64,000 nucleotides of DNA from Vibrio variabilis (GCF_003263785.1 NZ_JYJK01000078.1:1-64000); one strand, 5' to 3'; shown: positions 46,647 through 57,446, counted from the stretch's first letter. The notes: a model not told the origin generated them from the letters alone. Made by a program: numbers and translations.

Positions 46647-46714
46647 GTTGTTTAGCATTTATAGTTGTTTAGTGTTTATAGCTGCCCAGTATTTGTCGTT
46701 GATTAGTATTAATG
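46647..46714. repeat. Four imperfect 17-bp tandem repeats
   Basis: Units at 46647, 46664, 46681 and 46698 follow GTTGTTTAGTGTTTATA with increasing divergence. They fill the gap directly after the EamA gene stop (46716 on the minus strand). Confidence 0.7.
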
Positions 46715-46715
46715 G

Positions 46716-47613
46716 CTATTTCATGGCTCCCACAGCGGAACGAGACTTAGCCCATGTCGTTAGGGCTATACCTGACAAAATCAATGCAGTCGCCAGCAAC
46801 GACAGGTAAGACGGCACTTCTGCAAGCAAACCCCACCCGAGAAACATTGCAATGGCAGGTACGCTCAGTTGCATCAATGACGCTTGCAATATGTCGATAC
46901 TTGGCAGTAGGCGGTACCAAAGATAATAGCCGAGCCCAGAAGCGATGACGCCAGAAAGTAGGGCATATAGGATGCCGGACGCAGTGAATGTACTTGGTAA
47001 AGCGAACAGCACTTGGCTTAGAATCGCAAAAGCAAAAACCATCACACTGGCGACGATGAAACCTTGCTTCGTTGCTAATATCGGTGAACTCACTCGCTTT
47101 CCTAGTAGCGTAAAACCACTCCAACAGAGCCCAGAGGCCACCATTAGACTTGCTCCCAACCAGGATGGCTGAGCAGCCCCTGGTAGCAACAATAAGATAA
47201 AGCCGCCAACAGCGACGAACATACCGAGTATTTCGAGTAAGGTAAGGGTATGCCCGGTAAGGCGATGGTGGATAACAAGCGCAAACTGTACGGTGCCGAA
47301 TAAAATCAGCTCCAGTGCCAGTATCTAATGTAATGTACGCCAGAGAAAACAGTAGCGCATAACCAAATAAAGTCGCACCGAGTGCGATGGATTGTTTTAA
47401 TGGAATGGATGTATTGGGCGTTTTAGCTTTGGTTTGCTGCCTACGCCCAATCAAGGTACTGAGAACAATAAGTGTCGCGGCTCCGCTGATAAGACGAATT
47501 GAGGTAAAACTCACCGGATCGATAGCGCTACTGCCAAGCGCTAGGCGACACAGTAGCGAGTTGAATGCAAACGCCGTCATGGCGGCAAAGGAGAGAGTCA
47601 CGGTGCTGTTCAT
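46716..47613 (-). CDS. EamA/DMT family transporter, frameshifted
   Basis: A 299-residue, ten-helix drug/metabolite transporter when repaired. The first EamA repeat (MTAFAFNSLLCRLALGSSAI, ALLFSLAYITLDTGTGA) and the second repeat (SGLCWSGFTLLGKRVSSPIL, ILQASLMQLSVPAIAMFLGW) are in different frames. The break is near 47307-47311. Restoring CT gives the family motif GTGALILFGTVQFALVIHH. This is the only break needing two bases (or removal of one). Substrate unknown. Confidence 0.85.
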
Positions 47614-47746
47614 GGTTAAAAATTCATGGTCAAAGCCTATTAAAATCAGTAGACAATCCTAACTCGATACCAACATTAGCTAAACAGAGAATAGTTCATA
47701 AGATATATTACTCGGATGAGTGTCTTCGCTCCCCCTCTCAATCACA

Positions 47747-48241
47747 ATGGAAATTGCAATGGATGTACAAGTAGTAAAAGTAGCCGCAGAACATGATGAC
47801 GCGCTATGTGACGTAATCAAAACGGTTGGTGCAGAATATGGAGCGATTGGCGATGGTTTTGGTCCATCTGATCCTGAAGTGTTGGCGATGAGTGAGCACT
47901 ACCATGAAGAAGCGGGAAGCCTCTATTTGGTTGCGTTAGTGGATGGCGAAGTGGTCGGTGGCGGTGGTATCGCTCCGTTTGGTAAGCACGCTGGGGTGTG
48001 TGAGTTGAAGAAGCTATTTTTGCTGCCGAAAAGTCGCGGACTTGGATTGGGTAAAAAGCTCATCGAGCAATGTTTGGCATTTGCCAAACAGCAGGGCTAT
48101 CAAAGCTGCTACCTTGACACGCTGAGCTCAATGGCCGCCGCTATCAAGCTTTATGAGCTTGCTGGCTTTGAGCATCTTTCAAAACCTTATCCGGGTACAT
48201 TACACAATGGTTGCGATGTGTGGATGCTGAAAACGCTGTAA
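47747..48241 (+). CDS. GNAT family N-acetyltransferase
   Basis: A 164-residue acetyltransferase from ATG 47747 (ATG 47759 is an alternative; no strong ribosome-binding site distinguishes them). The acetyl-CoA binding motif is LPKSRGLGLGKKLIEQCLAFA (about residues 95-115), followed by YLDTLSSMAAAIKLYELAGFEH. Related to small-molecule or protein acetyltransferases. The substrate cannot be inferred from neighbours. Confidence 0.9.
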   Translation: MEIAMDVQVVKVAAEHDDALCDVIKTVGAEYGAIGDGFGPSDPEVLAMSEHYHEEAGSLYLVALVDGEVVGGGGIAPFGKHAGVCELKKLFLLPKSRGLGLGKKLIEQCLAFAKQQGYQSCYLDTLSSMAAAIKLYELAGFEHLSKPYPGTLHNGCDVWMLKTL

Positions 48242-48270
48242 TAACTCAAACCAGCGCTTCCTATATTCAG

Positions 48271-48753
48271 TTAACTTTTCTTTTGAGCCGCCAGTGTTTC
48301 TAACCAATGCTGGTGGTAAGCATCGAGCTGCTTCTTAACAAACAAACCCGTAAGCCAACGAAGCCCACCGCGCTGCGTTGACTCAGTGACAATATGGCAT
48401 CCCTGGGTGCAGGGAGAGATCAGCCAAGCGTGGTACATGTCGACCCCACCTGTTTTCCCTCGCCACGCAATGCGCTCAAATGGCTCGTACTCAACGACCG
48501 TGCATTCAAACCGCATGGTCTTAGTCACCCAGTTAAACACCGTCCCTTTATGCAGCTCGTTGGTATCTCCTTTGACAATCTGCACTTGTGTCTTACGGTG
48601 CTGCCAGTTCGGCCAACACGGCGCGCGAACAATCCAAGACCATACCTGCTCACAGTCGGTAGGCACAATCTTCTCATTTCTTACATGCACCGGCGCATTT
48701 TTGGGGTGGAAGTACTCCGGCCATTGTATTTGCTTTAACTCTTTCATAATCAT
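48271..48753 (-). CDS. SRPBCC family (START-like) protein
   Basis: A 160-residue soluble protein with the helix-grip fold of polyketide-cyclase/dehydratase-like SRPBCC proteins. Landmarks are KIVPTDCEQVWSWIVRAPCWPNWQ at the N-terminal strand-helix and TVVEYEPFERIAWRGK near the middle. HIVTESTQRGGLRWLTGLFVKKQLDAYHQ forms the C-terminal helix. It would bind a hydrophobic ligand. The start may be the second Met (48747). Confidence 0.85.
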   Translation of the reverse strand: MIMKELKQIQWPEYFHPKNAPVHVRNEKIVPTDCEQVWSWIVRAPCWPNWQHRKTQVQIVKGDTNELHKGTVFNWVTKTMRFECTVVEYEPFERIAWRGKTGGVDMYHAWLISPCTQGCHIVTESTQRGGLRWLTGLFVKKQLDAYHQHWLETLAAQKKS

Positions 48754-48816
48754 CTCGCATGGTGTTGCGGGATGTTTTAACTATATACGCGCTTTGCGAA
48801 GTAAGCTTAGTTTCTG

Positions 48817-48864
48817 TTTCGCTATCCATGCTAACGCTGAGTCACGAGGTCATGGATAGCGAAA
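48817..48864. repeat. 14-bp inverted repeat at the downstream edge of the effector operon
   Basis: TTTCGCTATCCATG (48817-48830) and CATGGATAGCGAAA (48851-48864) are exact complements separated by 20 nt. It lies 40 bp beyond the immunity gene stop. It may be a terminator-like hairpin without T-tail or a boundary sequence. Confidence 0.75.
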
Positions 48865-48903
48865 GTTGAGAGTTATCACTTTGACTTTTGGCCGTGATGA
48901 TTG

Positions 48904-49676
48904 CTACGCATTGCTAGGAGGGTGTTTTGGTTTTGTGCAGCAAGTTCTTTTGTTTAGCTCTTCTATTTCACTTCGGCTGATGAACCAAGTGACATCTTTG
49001 AAACTATGAACCTCCTTGGCAGTGATAATATTACAATTGATCTTTAGATAAGTGATGAGTTGGTATAGTTTTTTGGGTTCGATAAATAGTTCTTGAGGGC
49101 AGCGGTAGGCTGAATGTACTTGCCAATCTCTCTCTAAGGGATAATTGGGTGGGTGGAAATTCGCCACTCCTGTCGATACAGGCGAAAGTCTATATATTGA
49201 TGTAGTGGGAAAGAGAACTGTCTGGGAGTTTTGTGCAATTTACTGTATCTAGGAGCTAACAGTGAAAATGCAGCCCCACCTATAAATGCCATGGGACCAA
49301 CTGTAAAGAGCGCTACAATACATATTACGATACCTGCACGAGCCAAGATGCGAGTTGTAGTATAAATTCCATTTGGAATGTTTTCGTTTACGGTGGCATT
49401 TATACCGTGACTAGTTATATTAAAATCATACGTCTTAGGTTGATTTATTACGTGATGTAAAAAGTATACTAGAAGCGCTCCCCAGCTAGAGAAAGCTATA
49501 CCGTAGAAAATAGCGTAATCATGGTCTTCTAATGCAATGAAAATACCTATAATTATAAATACTATGAGAAAAGCTAATTCTCCTATTAATTCCAGCCTTC
49601 TTCTTGGCGGAGTTGTTGTCCATGCATATAATTGTGGTGAGTCTATCTTCGGATTAGTATGTTCATCAAGGATCAT
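48904..49676 (-). CDS. Membrane immunity protein of the VasX-like effector (TsiV2-like), frameshifted
   Basis: A 257-residue inner-membrane protein when repaired. Two N-terminal helices (LAFLIVFIIIGIFIALEDH, AIFYGIAFSSWGALLVYFLHH) and a second hydrophobic pair (ILARAGIVICIVALFTVGP, AFIGGAAFSLL) are followed by a hydrophilic C-terminus. One missing C at 49138-49140 splits it; repair gives THPIIPLERDWQVHSAYRCP. The start lies 1 bp past the effector stop (TAA A ATG). Size, topology and position match immunity proteins against pore-forming VasX toxins, such as TsiV2 of V. cholerae. Confidence 0.78.
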
Positions 49677-49677
49677 T

Positions 49678-52600
49678 TTAGTTTTCTCTATCCACTATTA
49701 ATATGTCGTCATTAGATAATGTCGGTTTATCTTTAATTATCATGGAAACACCTCTGTTATTATTTATAGTTACAGTGTAATAAATGTCTTCTCTACCCTC
49801 TAAACCTAATTGAAAAGAAACTTTGTTCAATTTCGAATATACCTTAAGGTAATGAGTTTGTTTGTGATTCATACTCTTTTCTGGGTAGATTTCAGCTGAA
49901 TGGGAATTTACTCCTTTAACATGTTTGGACAGAGAAATTATATGGTTTTGACCGGTGGTTAGTACTTGAACTAAGTAATACTCAGGCTTTATTGGTACCT
50001 CTCCAAGGTGGCTACTATCTTCAATGTAGGTTTTATAAACTATGTCCTGTATTGAAACATGAGGCTGGAGAGCTATGGACTCATACTCTTTTATTTCACT
50101 TATATAGCTCTTTTGTAATGGCTGCTGCCCCAATATCCATTAAATATCCATTTCTCGATAGGTGTTTTTGTTAGCCAGTAAATTAATACAAATATGACCA
50201 GTATAACAAGAGAACTCCAGAATATTATGGTGCTTACAAATCCTGCATGTAAAAGTGATATAGGAGTTCCCAAGACCGTGAGGCGGTATAAAATCCAGCT
50301 GTAGGAAAAACTTTGAGAGGCAAATGCAGCCCCTCGAATTAACAGCAGGGTTTGCATTAGTAAAGAATTAGATGGATCAAATGACGCGCTAAAGTCTCGA
50401 TAAGCATCCATGCCACTAGCTAAGGATCCAGTTACAGTTCCGAGTATGCATCCACTTATTAGACGTTTGGTTACCAAGCTGTTTGATGTGTTATGTGAGT
50501 CTCTTATTGCAGAAGACAAGTTCGAAAGTAACAATGTCCTCCCCTCTCCTTGAGTTAACACATATTTAGCAGCGCTCTCCGCAGTAGCCCCAATAGCTGA
50601 GAGTGTCCATAAAAAGCTCACTCCTAAATCTTCCCACGCCTTTCTATATTCTTTTGATTCTTCTGGCAGTGATCGCAACGTATCTAACGCTACCTGTAAA
50701 TTAAATAGATTGAGCAATGCAATTCCGGCGTTCAAGCCGCCAACAGATTTAGCGGAGTGAACCAAGTTCTCCTTGGCGTTATTGTAGGTAGCTTGCACAT
50801 ACTGCTCGACTTGCTACTCACCTCAGTCCTAAACTGAGTACTTCGGTCGTTGTTGACTATGGTGATGAAGTCAGTGCTTTGTAGTGTCTTCGCAAATCGC
50901 TTTTGTAGATTTAGCAGTTCGAGGGCACGTTGATGATAGCGTTTTCGGCTCATGATTTTTTCATCGTATAGGCGTTTTTTGTGCTCGATGATATCGCGCA
51001 GTTGTTGGCGCGCTGTTTGTGAGGCTTGAATATAGTCGCGGTTGATTTTAAGAGTAAAGCGATTAACGGTCGCTCCCCAAAGAGACATTAGTAACAGTCG
51101 TTTAGGCTGAGAACCAGTACTTGATGTCATTGGGAAAAGGGTGAGTAAAATCCGGTCAAAAGCACCTGACGTCGAATCGACAACGGAGGAGGTGATTGCC
51201 TGCATAACTTTTTTAGAATGCTCATCGAGAATACTAAACCAGTGCTGCTCTCTGACGTCAGGCTGTTCGACCCAAGTGCTGAAGTTGTTGGTAACGCCAA
51301 GAAGATCCGAGAAGCGAGACATACCAGCGAAATCAGCATCGTGGTTAAAATCTCGTGCTATGGCTTGAGCGAGTGCTTTACTGCCTCCATAAGGAGCGTA
51401 GGCAAGTATCGTGCGTTCACTCAATAAACGATTGACTGCCGATTGGCTCTTTTCTCGATGCTCTGAGCCTGTTTTTAACGTTGTGACCACAAGATCCATA
51501 AGGTCGAGATACTGGTCGACACCTTGTTTAGTTTCGTTGTCGAGCCCCAAAGAAATAGGATCGTCGTCGAGATCTCGAATGAGTGCGCATAGGAGATCAA
51601 TACTGAGTCCCAATTGCGCATCCACTCGATCGAGTTGCTGATCTAACTGGGTAGAAAAAGCATCGAGCCTTGACCAGTCAACGTATTTGTTGAGTGATTT
51701 CTTTTGAGCCCATTGCTCGTGGATATCACCGCTTGGTCGATAACCCCAATTGCTTAAAAGTTTCTCTCGCGCTTTTTCTGAATGTTGATTGCCGTGTCTC
51801 ATGGTGTTGGCGAGGTGAGTGTTTTTGACCTGCTTAGCCATGGTTTCCACATCGAGTGCTACGAGATACTCATGCAGATCTTGTTCAAACAGGACATAGT
51901 TCTCTTGGGTCACCTTTGATGGCCAGTGTTTTTCGTCTATCTGGACCCGAGCAAGGTTGCGCACGATTCCAGCCATCAATAGCTTGTGTTGTGTCTCTTC
52001 ATCTCCTTCAGTGATCATCAAATAATCTCGAACATGGTGAAGAATAGGGTAGGCCAGGTCTTGAAGATCAGAATAAGGGTCATCAAGTGCAACGACTAGC
52101 TTGTCTGGGGTTGTTGCATTGGCTAACCACTGTGCTGAGTCGAAGGCGGGTTTTACATGATTCAGTGGGTGCTCAGATTGTCCCGATGAGGAAGACGAGC
52201 TGTGAGCGAATTGATGTTCTACATGATTATCCGCGAGTGAATCTAAACCTTCTTCGTTGCTGGTGTGCTTTTGAGGGGCTTGCTGACAGCGGATCTGACG
52301 CATAAAACGAGTTCTAAGATGAGCCTGTTCTCTGAGCGTGTTTTTGATTCGCGGTGTCCATTGAAACAGGGAAAACGCGAGACTTAGTGCCTTGCCTTCA
52401 GGATATTGAATACCACCGTTACTTATGACAGCGCCTTTTATCTGATGTTCTTTGAGTTCTTTAGTGGTTTCGTCAAACACATAGACCCAGCCATCTCGGA
52501 GTTGACGGGTAACTTTAGGCAACACTTTATTAAGCTTATCTTGCGCATATGGCGCAGGGGGTGGATTGGCGAGAAACTCGGTGTCGTACGCATAACGGAT

Positions 52601-53155
52601 CGGGATAATTGAAATAGGCAGAGCGACCTCTTCAGGCTCGTTCTGCGAGTTAGTTGCAGTGTTTATTTGATCCTGTGCGCTATTAGATTGCGGTGCGCTG
52701 CTTTCAGCCTTAGAAGCATTGCCACTGTTTTGCGATGAACCGCTTTGTGATGAACTGTTTTGAGATGAAAAGTTTGATGACGACTCGGATTTAGACTCGC
52801 TCTGTTTAGATTCAGATGCCTTAGCTTTACTACCAGAACGTGATGAAGCTGCAGGTGATTTGCCGGCATTGCCGATGAAGACATTTCCGCTGCCCGCGAC
52901 AATCTGCCCACCATGCGCGGTTCCATCTCCCATACGTGCTGCAGGTTTACCATCGATAAATACGGAAGACGAGCCTTCTTTAATCGTGTCTGGTGGACCA
53001 ACGCAAATCAGCTTATCGCCTTTACGGGCGGCAGGCATACCATTGATGGTGATACTGGATGAGCCAGCCGCAACGGGACCTCCGATGTGGGAGACTTTAG
53101 CTGTGGTTTCTGGACACTGGTGATGGTCACCGATTCGCGCGGCGGGCTTTCCCAT
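49678..53155 (-). CDS. PAAR-domain type VI effector with VasX-like pore-forming region, two frameshifts
   Basis: A 1159-residue protein when repaired. The PAAR domain (residues 1-97; MGKPAARIGDHHQCP, INGMPAARKGD, DGKPAARMGDGTAHGG) caps the VgrG spike. A Ser-rich linker (about 100-170) and a VasX N-terminal-type domain follow (IIPIRYAYDTEFLANPPPAP, LRDGWVYVFDE). A helical middle and a C-terminal region with several transmembrane helices (FLWTLSAIGATAESAAKYV, TIIFWSSLVILVIFVLIYWL) complete it. Breaks: one A missing at 50811-50812 (restores SSKVEQYVQATYNNAK) and one C at 50118-50119 (restores YWGSSPLQKSYISE). VasX-like toxins permeabilise membranes of rival cells. No hcp, vgrG or sheath gene is in the window. 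Confidence 0.85.
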
Positions 53156-53417
53156 TTCGAACTCTAAAATAGACTAAATATCGAGCGATGCTAGCACGGT
53201 GTCGGTAGTCCTATAAGTTAAGTTGCATAAAGTGCGAAGTGCCTCTTAGGGACTAGTACTTTTGATTCATTTGCTGCAAAGGTTGAACCCAAGCTTGTGG
53301 CATTAAATGTGTCAGTTTCTTCATGTTATCGACATATAGCTTTCGTCAAACTGGCATTGAAGTGTCACTTAAACCCGCAACACTGGAGGAGGACAATGAC
53401 TCAATAGGAAGCTCACT

Positions 53418-54494
53418 ATGCCAGCGTCGCTATCCAGGAATGTTAAAACTCGACTGTTGCCACTTTTCTCGGACACCAAGCTCAATAACACTAAGATTAA
53501 TAACACTGCGCCTCAACGCTTTACCAACTCCGAAACCCTTTATAATCCGACGTTTAAAGATACGATTACCACGCTACGTTCCTATCTAAATCTCGATAAA
53601 ATCCTCAATTTTCAAACTCCCACAATTCCTGTCGAAACGATGTGTCCTGACTCAGTCAACGTTGAGACTCGCGATTGTGTTTATCGATTAGGGCACTCTT
53701 CGGTACTTATGAAAGTCGACAAGGTGACTATCTTAACTGACCCAGTATTGAGCAACCGAGCTTCTCCGTTAGAGTGGGCTGGCCCCAAGCGCTATCACGA
53801 CTTACCGATTTCGCTGAATGAGTTGCCATTCGTCGATGTATGTTTGATAAGCCATGACCACTACGACCACCTAGATAAGCAAACCATCAAACAGCTTCAC
53901 GATAATGTAGGGGTGTTCTTGGTGCCGAAATGTGTAGCGAGTCATTTGTTAGAGTGGGGCGTGCCAGATAACAAGATTTTTGAGTTTGATTGGTGGCAGT
54001 CGATGAACATAAGTGGTGTTCGATTTGCATTTGCGCCAACTCAGCATTTTTCTGGGCGTTCGTTTAAACAGCGCGACAGTTCGTTGTGGGGAAGCTGGGC
54101 GATTCTAGGGCAAAAATCTAACATCTATTTCAGTGGTGACTCGGGGTATTTCGGCGGGTTTAAACAGATCGGTGAGCGTTACGGTCCTTTTGACCTGACG
54201 CTAATGGAAACCGGAGCCTACGATGAGAATTGGGCTGACATCCATATGTTTCCAGAGCAAAGCGTTCAGGCGCACTTGGATGTACGGGGTCGAGTGATGC
54301 TGCCAATCCATAACACGACGTTTGACCTGTCTTATCATGTTTGGAATGAACCACTGCTTAGAGCAGAGCAAGAAGCTAGGCGCTTAGGAGTCGATTTCTT
54401 ATGTCCAAAGATTGGCGAAAAGGTGTTACTTAGTGAACTTAAGGTGAATGGTCAAGAACGCTGGTGGGATGAAAATGAAAAGGCTCACAAATAG
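53418..54494 (+). CDS. MBL-fold metallohydrolase (NAPE-PLD-like)
   Basis: A 358-residue metallo-beta-lactamase-fold hydrolase. It has GHSSVLMKVDKVTILTDPVL at about residue 90 and the zinc motif SHDHYDHLD (HxHxDH) near 150. FAPTQHFSGRSF, FSGDSGYF and a HNTTFDL histidine complete the site. This arrangement is that of N-acylphosphatidylethanolamine phospholipase D-like and UlaG-like enzymes. The first 75 residues are not conserved-looking. Start ATG 53418 follows AGGAAGC. Substrate unknown. Confidence 0.88.
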   Translation: MPASLSRNVKTRLLPLFSDTKLNNTKINNTAPQRFTNSETLYNPTFKDTITTLRSYLNLDKILNFQTPTIPVETMCPDSVNVETRDCVYRLGHSSVLMKVDKVTILTDPVLSNRASPLEWAGPKRYHDLPISLNELPFVDVCLISHDHYDHLDKQTIKQLHDNVGVFLVPKCVASHLLEWGVPDNKIFEFDWWQSMNISGVRFAFAPTQHFSGRSFKQRDSSLWGSWAILGQKSNIYFSGDSGYFGGFKQIGERYGPFDLTLMETGAYDENWADIHMFPEQSVQAHLDVRGRVMLPIHNTTFDLSYHVWNEPLLRAEQEARRLGVDFLCPKIGEKVLLSELKVNGQERWWDENEKAHK

Positions 54495-54503
54495 TGAGCC
54501 TTT
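54477..54503. terminator. Terminator between convergent genes
   Basis: AAAAGGCTCAC pairs with GTGAGCCTTT, overlapping the MBL-fold gene stop codon. An A-run at the left side also suits the scrA transcript from the other strand. Confidence 0.75.
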
Positions 54504-54540
54504 GGATTAGTAGGGGGTATATCAGGGCAAAAAGGGATGA

Positions 54541-55986
54541 TTAAGCAGAAGCTTCGGCTTGGTTACCAGCGGCTTGCTTGTTACGCATACCAAGAACAAT
54601 CGTTAGACCAAACGCGACAGCGAATGAAATAGCCATACCTGCGATGTAGTAGCCGATGTTCTCTGGACGAATCGAGATGATACCTGGCAGACCAGCAGCG
54701 CCAAGTGCTTGAGCTTTCACGTTGAACATAGTGATGAAAGCACTTGAGATGGCCGCACCGATGATTGCTGCAATGAACGGGTAGCGCAGTTTTAGGTTCA
54801 CACCAAACATCGCTGGCTCTGTGATACCTAGTAGGGCAGTCACGCCAGAAGGCATCGCAATCCCTTTAAGCTTGACATCCTTGGTGGTGAAGCCAACTGC
54901 GAGCGCTGCCGCACCTTGTGCAACGTTTGACATTGCAGCAATAGGGAAGATGAACGTACCACCTGTGATCGCGATGTCCGCCAGAAGCTGGGTTTCGATT
55001 GCAATAAAGCTGTGGTGCATACCAGTAATAACAAACGGTGCGTAGATAAAGCCAAATAGTGCGCCACCAACAAAACCAGCTGAGTCGTATAGCCAGTTCA
55101 GGCCATCACCAAGCAGGAAGCCAATATCACGAGTGAATGGACCGACAACCGTAAAGGTTAGGAAACCTGTGATAAAGATGGCTAGCATTGGTGTTAGCAA
55201 GTTATCCAAAACAGATGGGATAAACTTGCGCAGGCCATTTTCTACTTTAGCAAGAATAAACGCGGAGACGAGTACAGGTAACACAGAGCCTTGGTAACCA
55301 ACTTTTTGGATCTCAAAGCCCAAGATGTTCCACGTTGGGATCGTACCTGATACGGCTGCGCCGCCAAAACCCCAGCCGTTAAGAAGATCTGGGTGAACCA
55401 TCAGCATACCAAGGGCTGCGCCAAGGAACGGGTTACCGCCAAATTTCTTTGAAGCTGAGAATGCGAGCAAAACAGGTAAGTAAACAAATGGCGCGTTTGC
55501 AAAGGTGTTAATCATACTTGCCAGGTCAGCAAGACCTGGATTAGCTTCAATGATTGATTGACCTTCAATGAACAAGCCTTGTGCAGTCAGTAGGTTGAAG
55601 ATACCCATCAAAAGACCGCCGGCTACGATAGCGGGAATGATAGGTACAAAAATGTCTGACAAGCCTTTAACTGCTTGCTGCAACCAGTTTTGTTTCTGAG
55701 CACCCGCTGATGCTACATCCCTAGTCGACATCTCAGACATACCTGTCAGCTTGGCAAGCTCTGCATGAACTTGGTTGACAATGCCAGAGCCAAAAATGAT
55801 CTGATATTGACCAGCGACTTTAAATTGTCCTTTCACACCTTCTAAATCGTCGATGGCTTTTTCTTGGATCAGCGATTCGTCTTTTACAGCAAGGCGTAAG
55901 CGAGTAGCGCAATGTGCCAAGGCAGAGAGGTTGTCCTTTCCCCCAAGCAGCGCGAGTAGTTGTTTGGCTATGACTGGATAATTCAT
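54541..55986 (-). CDS. scrA: PTS sucrose-specific EIIBC component
   Basis: A 481-residue sucrose permease and phosphorylating enzyme. The EIIB domain is N-terminal (KDNLSALAHCATRLRLAVKD; phospho-Cys in HCATRLR about residue 26). A long EIIC membrane domain follows, with GIVNQVHAEL and ITGMHHSFIAIETQLLAD. No EIIA domain is present, so phosphate probably comes from the general EIIA-Glc. A ScrR-type operator lies 72 bp upstream of its start. It is divergent from the regulator scrR. Confidence 0.93.
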   Translation of the reverse strand: MNYPVIAKQLLALLGGKDNLSALAHCATRLRLAVKDESLIQEKAIDDLEGVKGQFKVAGQYQIIFGSGIVNQVHAELAKLTGMSEMSTRDVASAGAQKQNWLQQAVKGLSDIFVPIIPAIVAGGLLMGIFNLLTAQGLFIEGQSIIEANPGLADLASMINTFANAPFVYLPVLLAFSASKKFGGNPFLGAALGMLMVHPDLLNGWGFGGAAVSGTIPTWNILGFEIQKVGYQGSVLPVLVSAFILAKVENGLRKFIPSVLDNLLTPMLAIFITGFLTFTVVGPFTRDIGFLLGDGLNWLYDSAGFVGGALFGFIYAPFVITGMHHSFIAIETQLLADIAITGGTFIFPIAAMSNVAQGAAALAVGFTTKDVKLKGIAMPSGVTALLGITEPAMFGVNLKLRYPFIAAIIGAAISSAFITMFNVKAQALGAAGLPGIISIRPENIGYYIAGMAISFAVAFGLTIVLGMRNKQAAGNQAEASA

Positions 55987-56057
55987 AACGAGCTCCGGTT
56001 ACATTTTGTACGTTATTATTTAATGCTGTTCTCAATAAAGTGTGTTGAAAATATTTT

Positions 56058-56074
56058 TTGGGAACGTTTTGCAA
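56058..56074. promoter_or_regulatory. ScrR operator upstream of scrA
   Basis: TTGGGAACGTTTTGCAA is a LacI-type near-palindrome centred on AACGTT. Its reverse complement nearly equals the site before scrB at 57431. Confidence 0.8.
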
Positions 56075-56298
56075 GATCGAATCATAAGCATGTGCGAATC
56101 AGTGTCAAAAGTTTAAGTACCACAATGTGACTGTGATCATCTCTTGTGACGTAAGGCTCGACAAGAGTGTGCGCTCTGTAAGAGTTTTGGCCGAAATAGA
56201 GCAATAAGCAAGTCGTTGATGGGCTGATTGGCTTATCTAGAGGGCAATTTTCATGATATTCTTTGCAATCATTCCCATAAATATCGGACATTTACCCC

Positions 56299-57288
56299 AT
56301 GGCAAGCTTACATGATGTCGCTAAATTGGCTGGCGTATCCAAATCCACTGTTTCTCGAGTTGTGAACAACGAATATGGGGTAAAACAAGCGACAAAAGAT
56401 AAGGTTCAAAAGGCCATTGATGAACTGGGATATCAAACAAACCTAGTGGCGAAAGAGCTTAAGTCACAAAAGACCAACCTCATTGGCGTGATTGTCCCAA
56501 GGGTTGCGTCAAGTGCCACCTCGCAAGGGGTGGACGGATTAAGTCGTGTATTTGACAATGCCGGTAAGCAGGTATTGCTTGCCAGTACGCAGCAATCTTT
56601 TCAAAAAGAAATAGAGTTCATTCGTCTCTTTAACCAAAAGCGGGTTGAGGGCATCATTTTGTATGCTACTCATTTAGACGAAGAGTTGGTTGAGGTCATT
56701 TTGCAATCCGTTGCACCTGTCGTGCTGGTGGGTCAGGATGGCTCACTGTTTAACATTCCAAGTATTGTTCATGATGATTTTAGGGTAGGCTTTGAGGCAG
56801 GAAATCGTTTAATATCATCGGGTTGTAGCGATATTGGCTTTATTGGAGTGGACAGTTCAGATATTGCGGTCGATAAGCTTCGTTATCAGGGGCTTGAGCA
56901 GGCGCTGCAATTTAAGCGCAAAGGTGAGCCATTGTTTCATAGCCGCGGCGAATTTACGATTGAGTCGGGCTATCAGCAAGCGAAACAGCTATTGGCTGAG
57001 CATGCTAATTTGGATGGTTTGTTTTGTGCAACCGACCGAATTGCGATTGGTGCGGTAAAGGCGATTCAAGAAGTCGGTTTGACGGCAGGATCAGATATCA
57101 AAGTACTCGGTGTTGGCAATGATGAGCTTGGCTCTGTGTCGTCACCAAGTATTTCTACTTTTAACTATCCTTTTGATAAAGCTGGTGAAAGTGCCGCGAA
57201 GCTACTGATGGATTTGCTTAGTGGCGAGCCAGCGAGCATGAGCAAGATTGTCCTTACCTTCCAAACAATTGACCGCGAAACCTGCTAG
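56299..57288 (+). CDS. scrR: LacI family sucrose operon repressor
   Basis: A 329-residue LacI/GalR-type repressor. The N-terminal HTH and hinge are MASLHDVAKLAGVSKSTVSR at residues 1-20 and VNNEYGVKQATKDKVQKAID. The rest is a periplasmic-binding-type effector domain (VLGVGNDELGSVSSPSISTFNYPFD). It lies between scrA and scrB with matching operators upstream of both. Sucrose or a derivative presumably relieves repression. Start ATG 56299. Confidence 0.92.
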   Translation: MASLHDVAKLAGVSKSTVSRVVNNEYGVKQATKDKVQKAIDELGYQTNLVAKELKSQKTNLIGVIVPRVASSATSQGVDGLSRVFDNAGKQVLLASTQQSFQKEIEFIRLFNQKRVEGIILYATHLDEELVEVILQSVAPVVLVGQDGSLFNIPSIVHDDFRVGFEAGNRLISSGCSDIGFIGVDSSDIAVDKLRYQGLEQALQFKRKGEPLFHSRGEFTIESGYQQAKQLLAEHANLDGLFCATDRIAIGAVKAIQEVGLTAGSDIKVLGVGNDELGSVSSPSISTFNYPFDKAGESAAKLLMDLLSGEPASMSKIVLTFQTIDRETC

Positions 57289-57430
57289 TTTCGTTTCTTA
57301 CCAACCGTTTTAATCGCCTCTAAGCTCTGATATTTGCATCAATACTAGGCGGAGGCGAGACGTGTTTCAGGTCACAAAACGAGTCACTCACCTTGAATAC
57401 GCTTGTATCAGTCCTGTTTTATAACTAGTA

Positions 57431-57446
57431 TTGCAAACGTTCCCAA
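57431..57446. promoter_or_regulatory. ScrR operator upstream of scrB
   Basis: TTGCAAACGTTCCCAA is the mirror form of the scrA site with one base fewer in the left arm. It lies 34 bp before the scrB start codon. Confidence 0.8.

Noticed and set aside
48904..50798. Four separate small genes downstream of the PAAR gene
   Set aside because: Adding single missing bases joins them into the C-terminal part of the PAAR-VasX effector and one immunity protein; the pieces have no starts or ribosome-binding sites of their own except the immunity gene.
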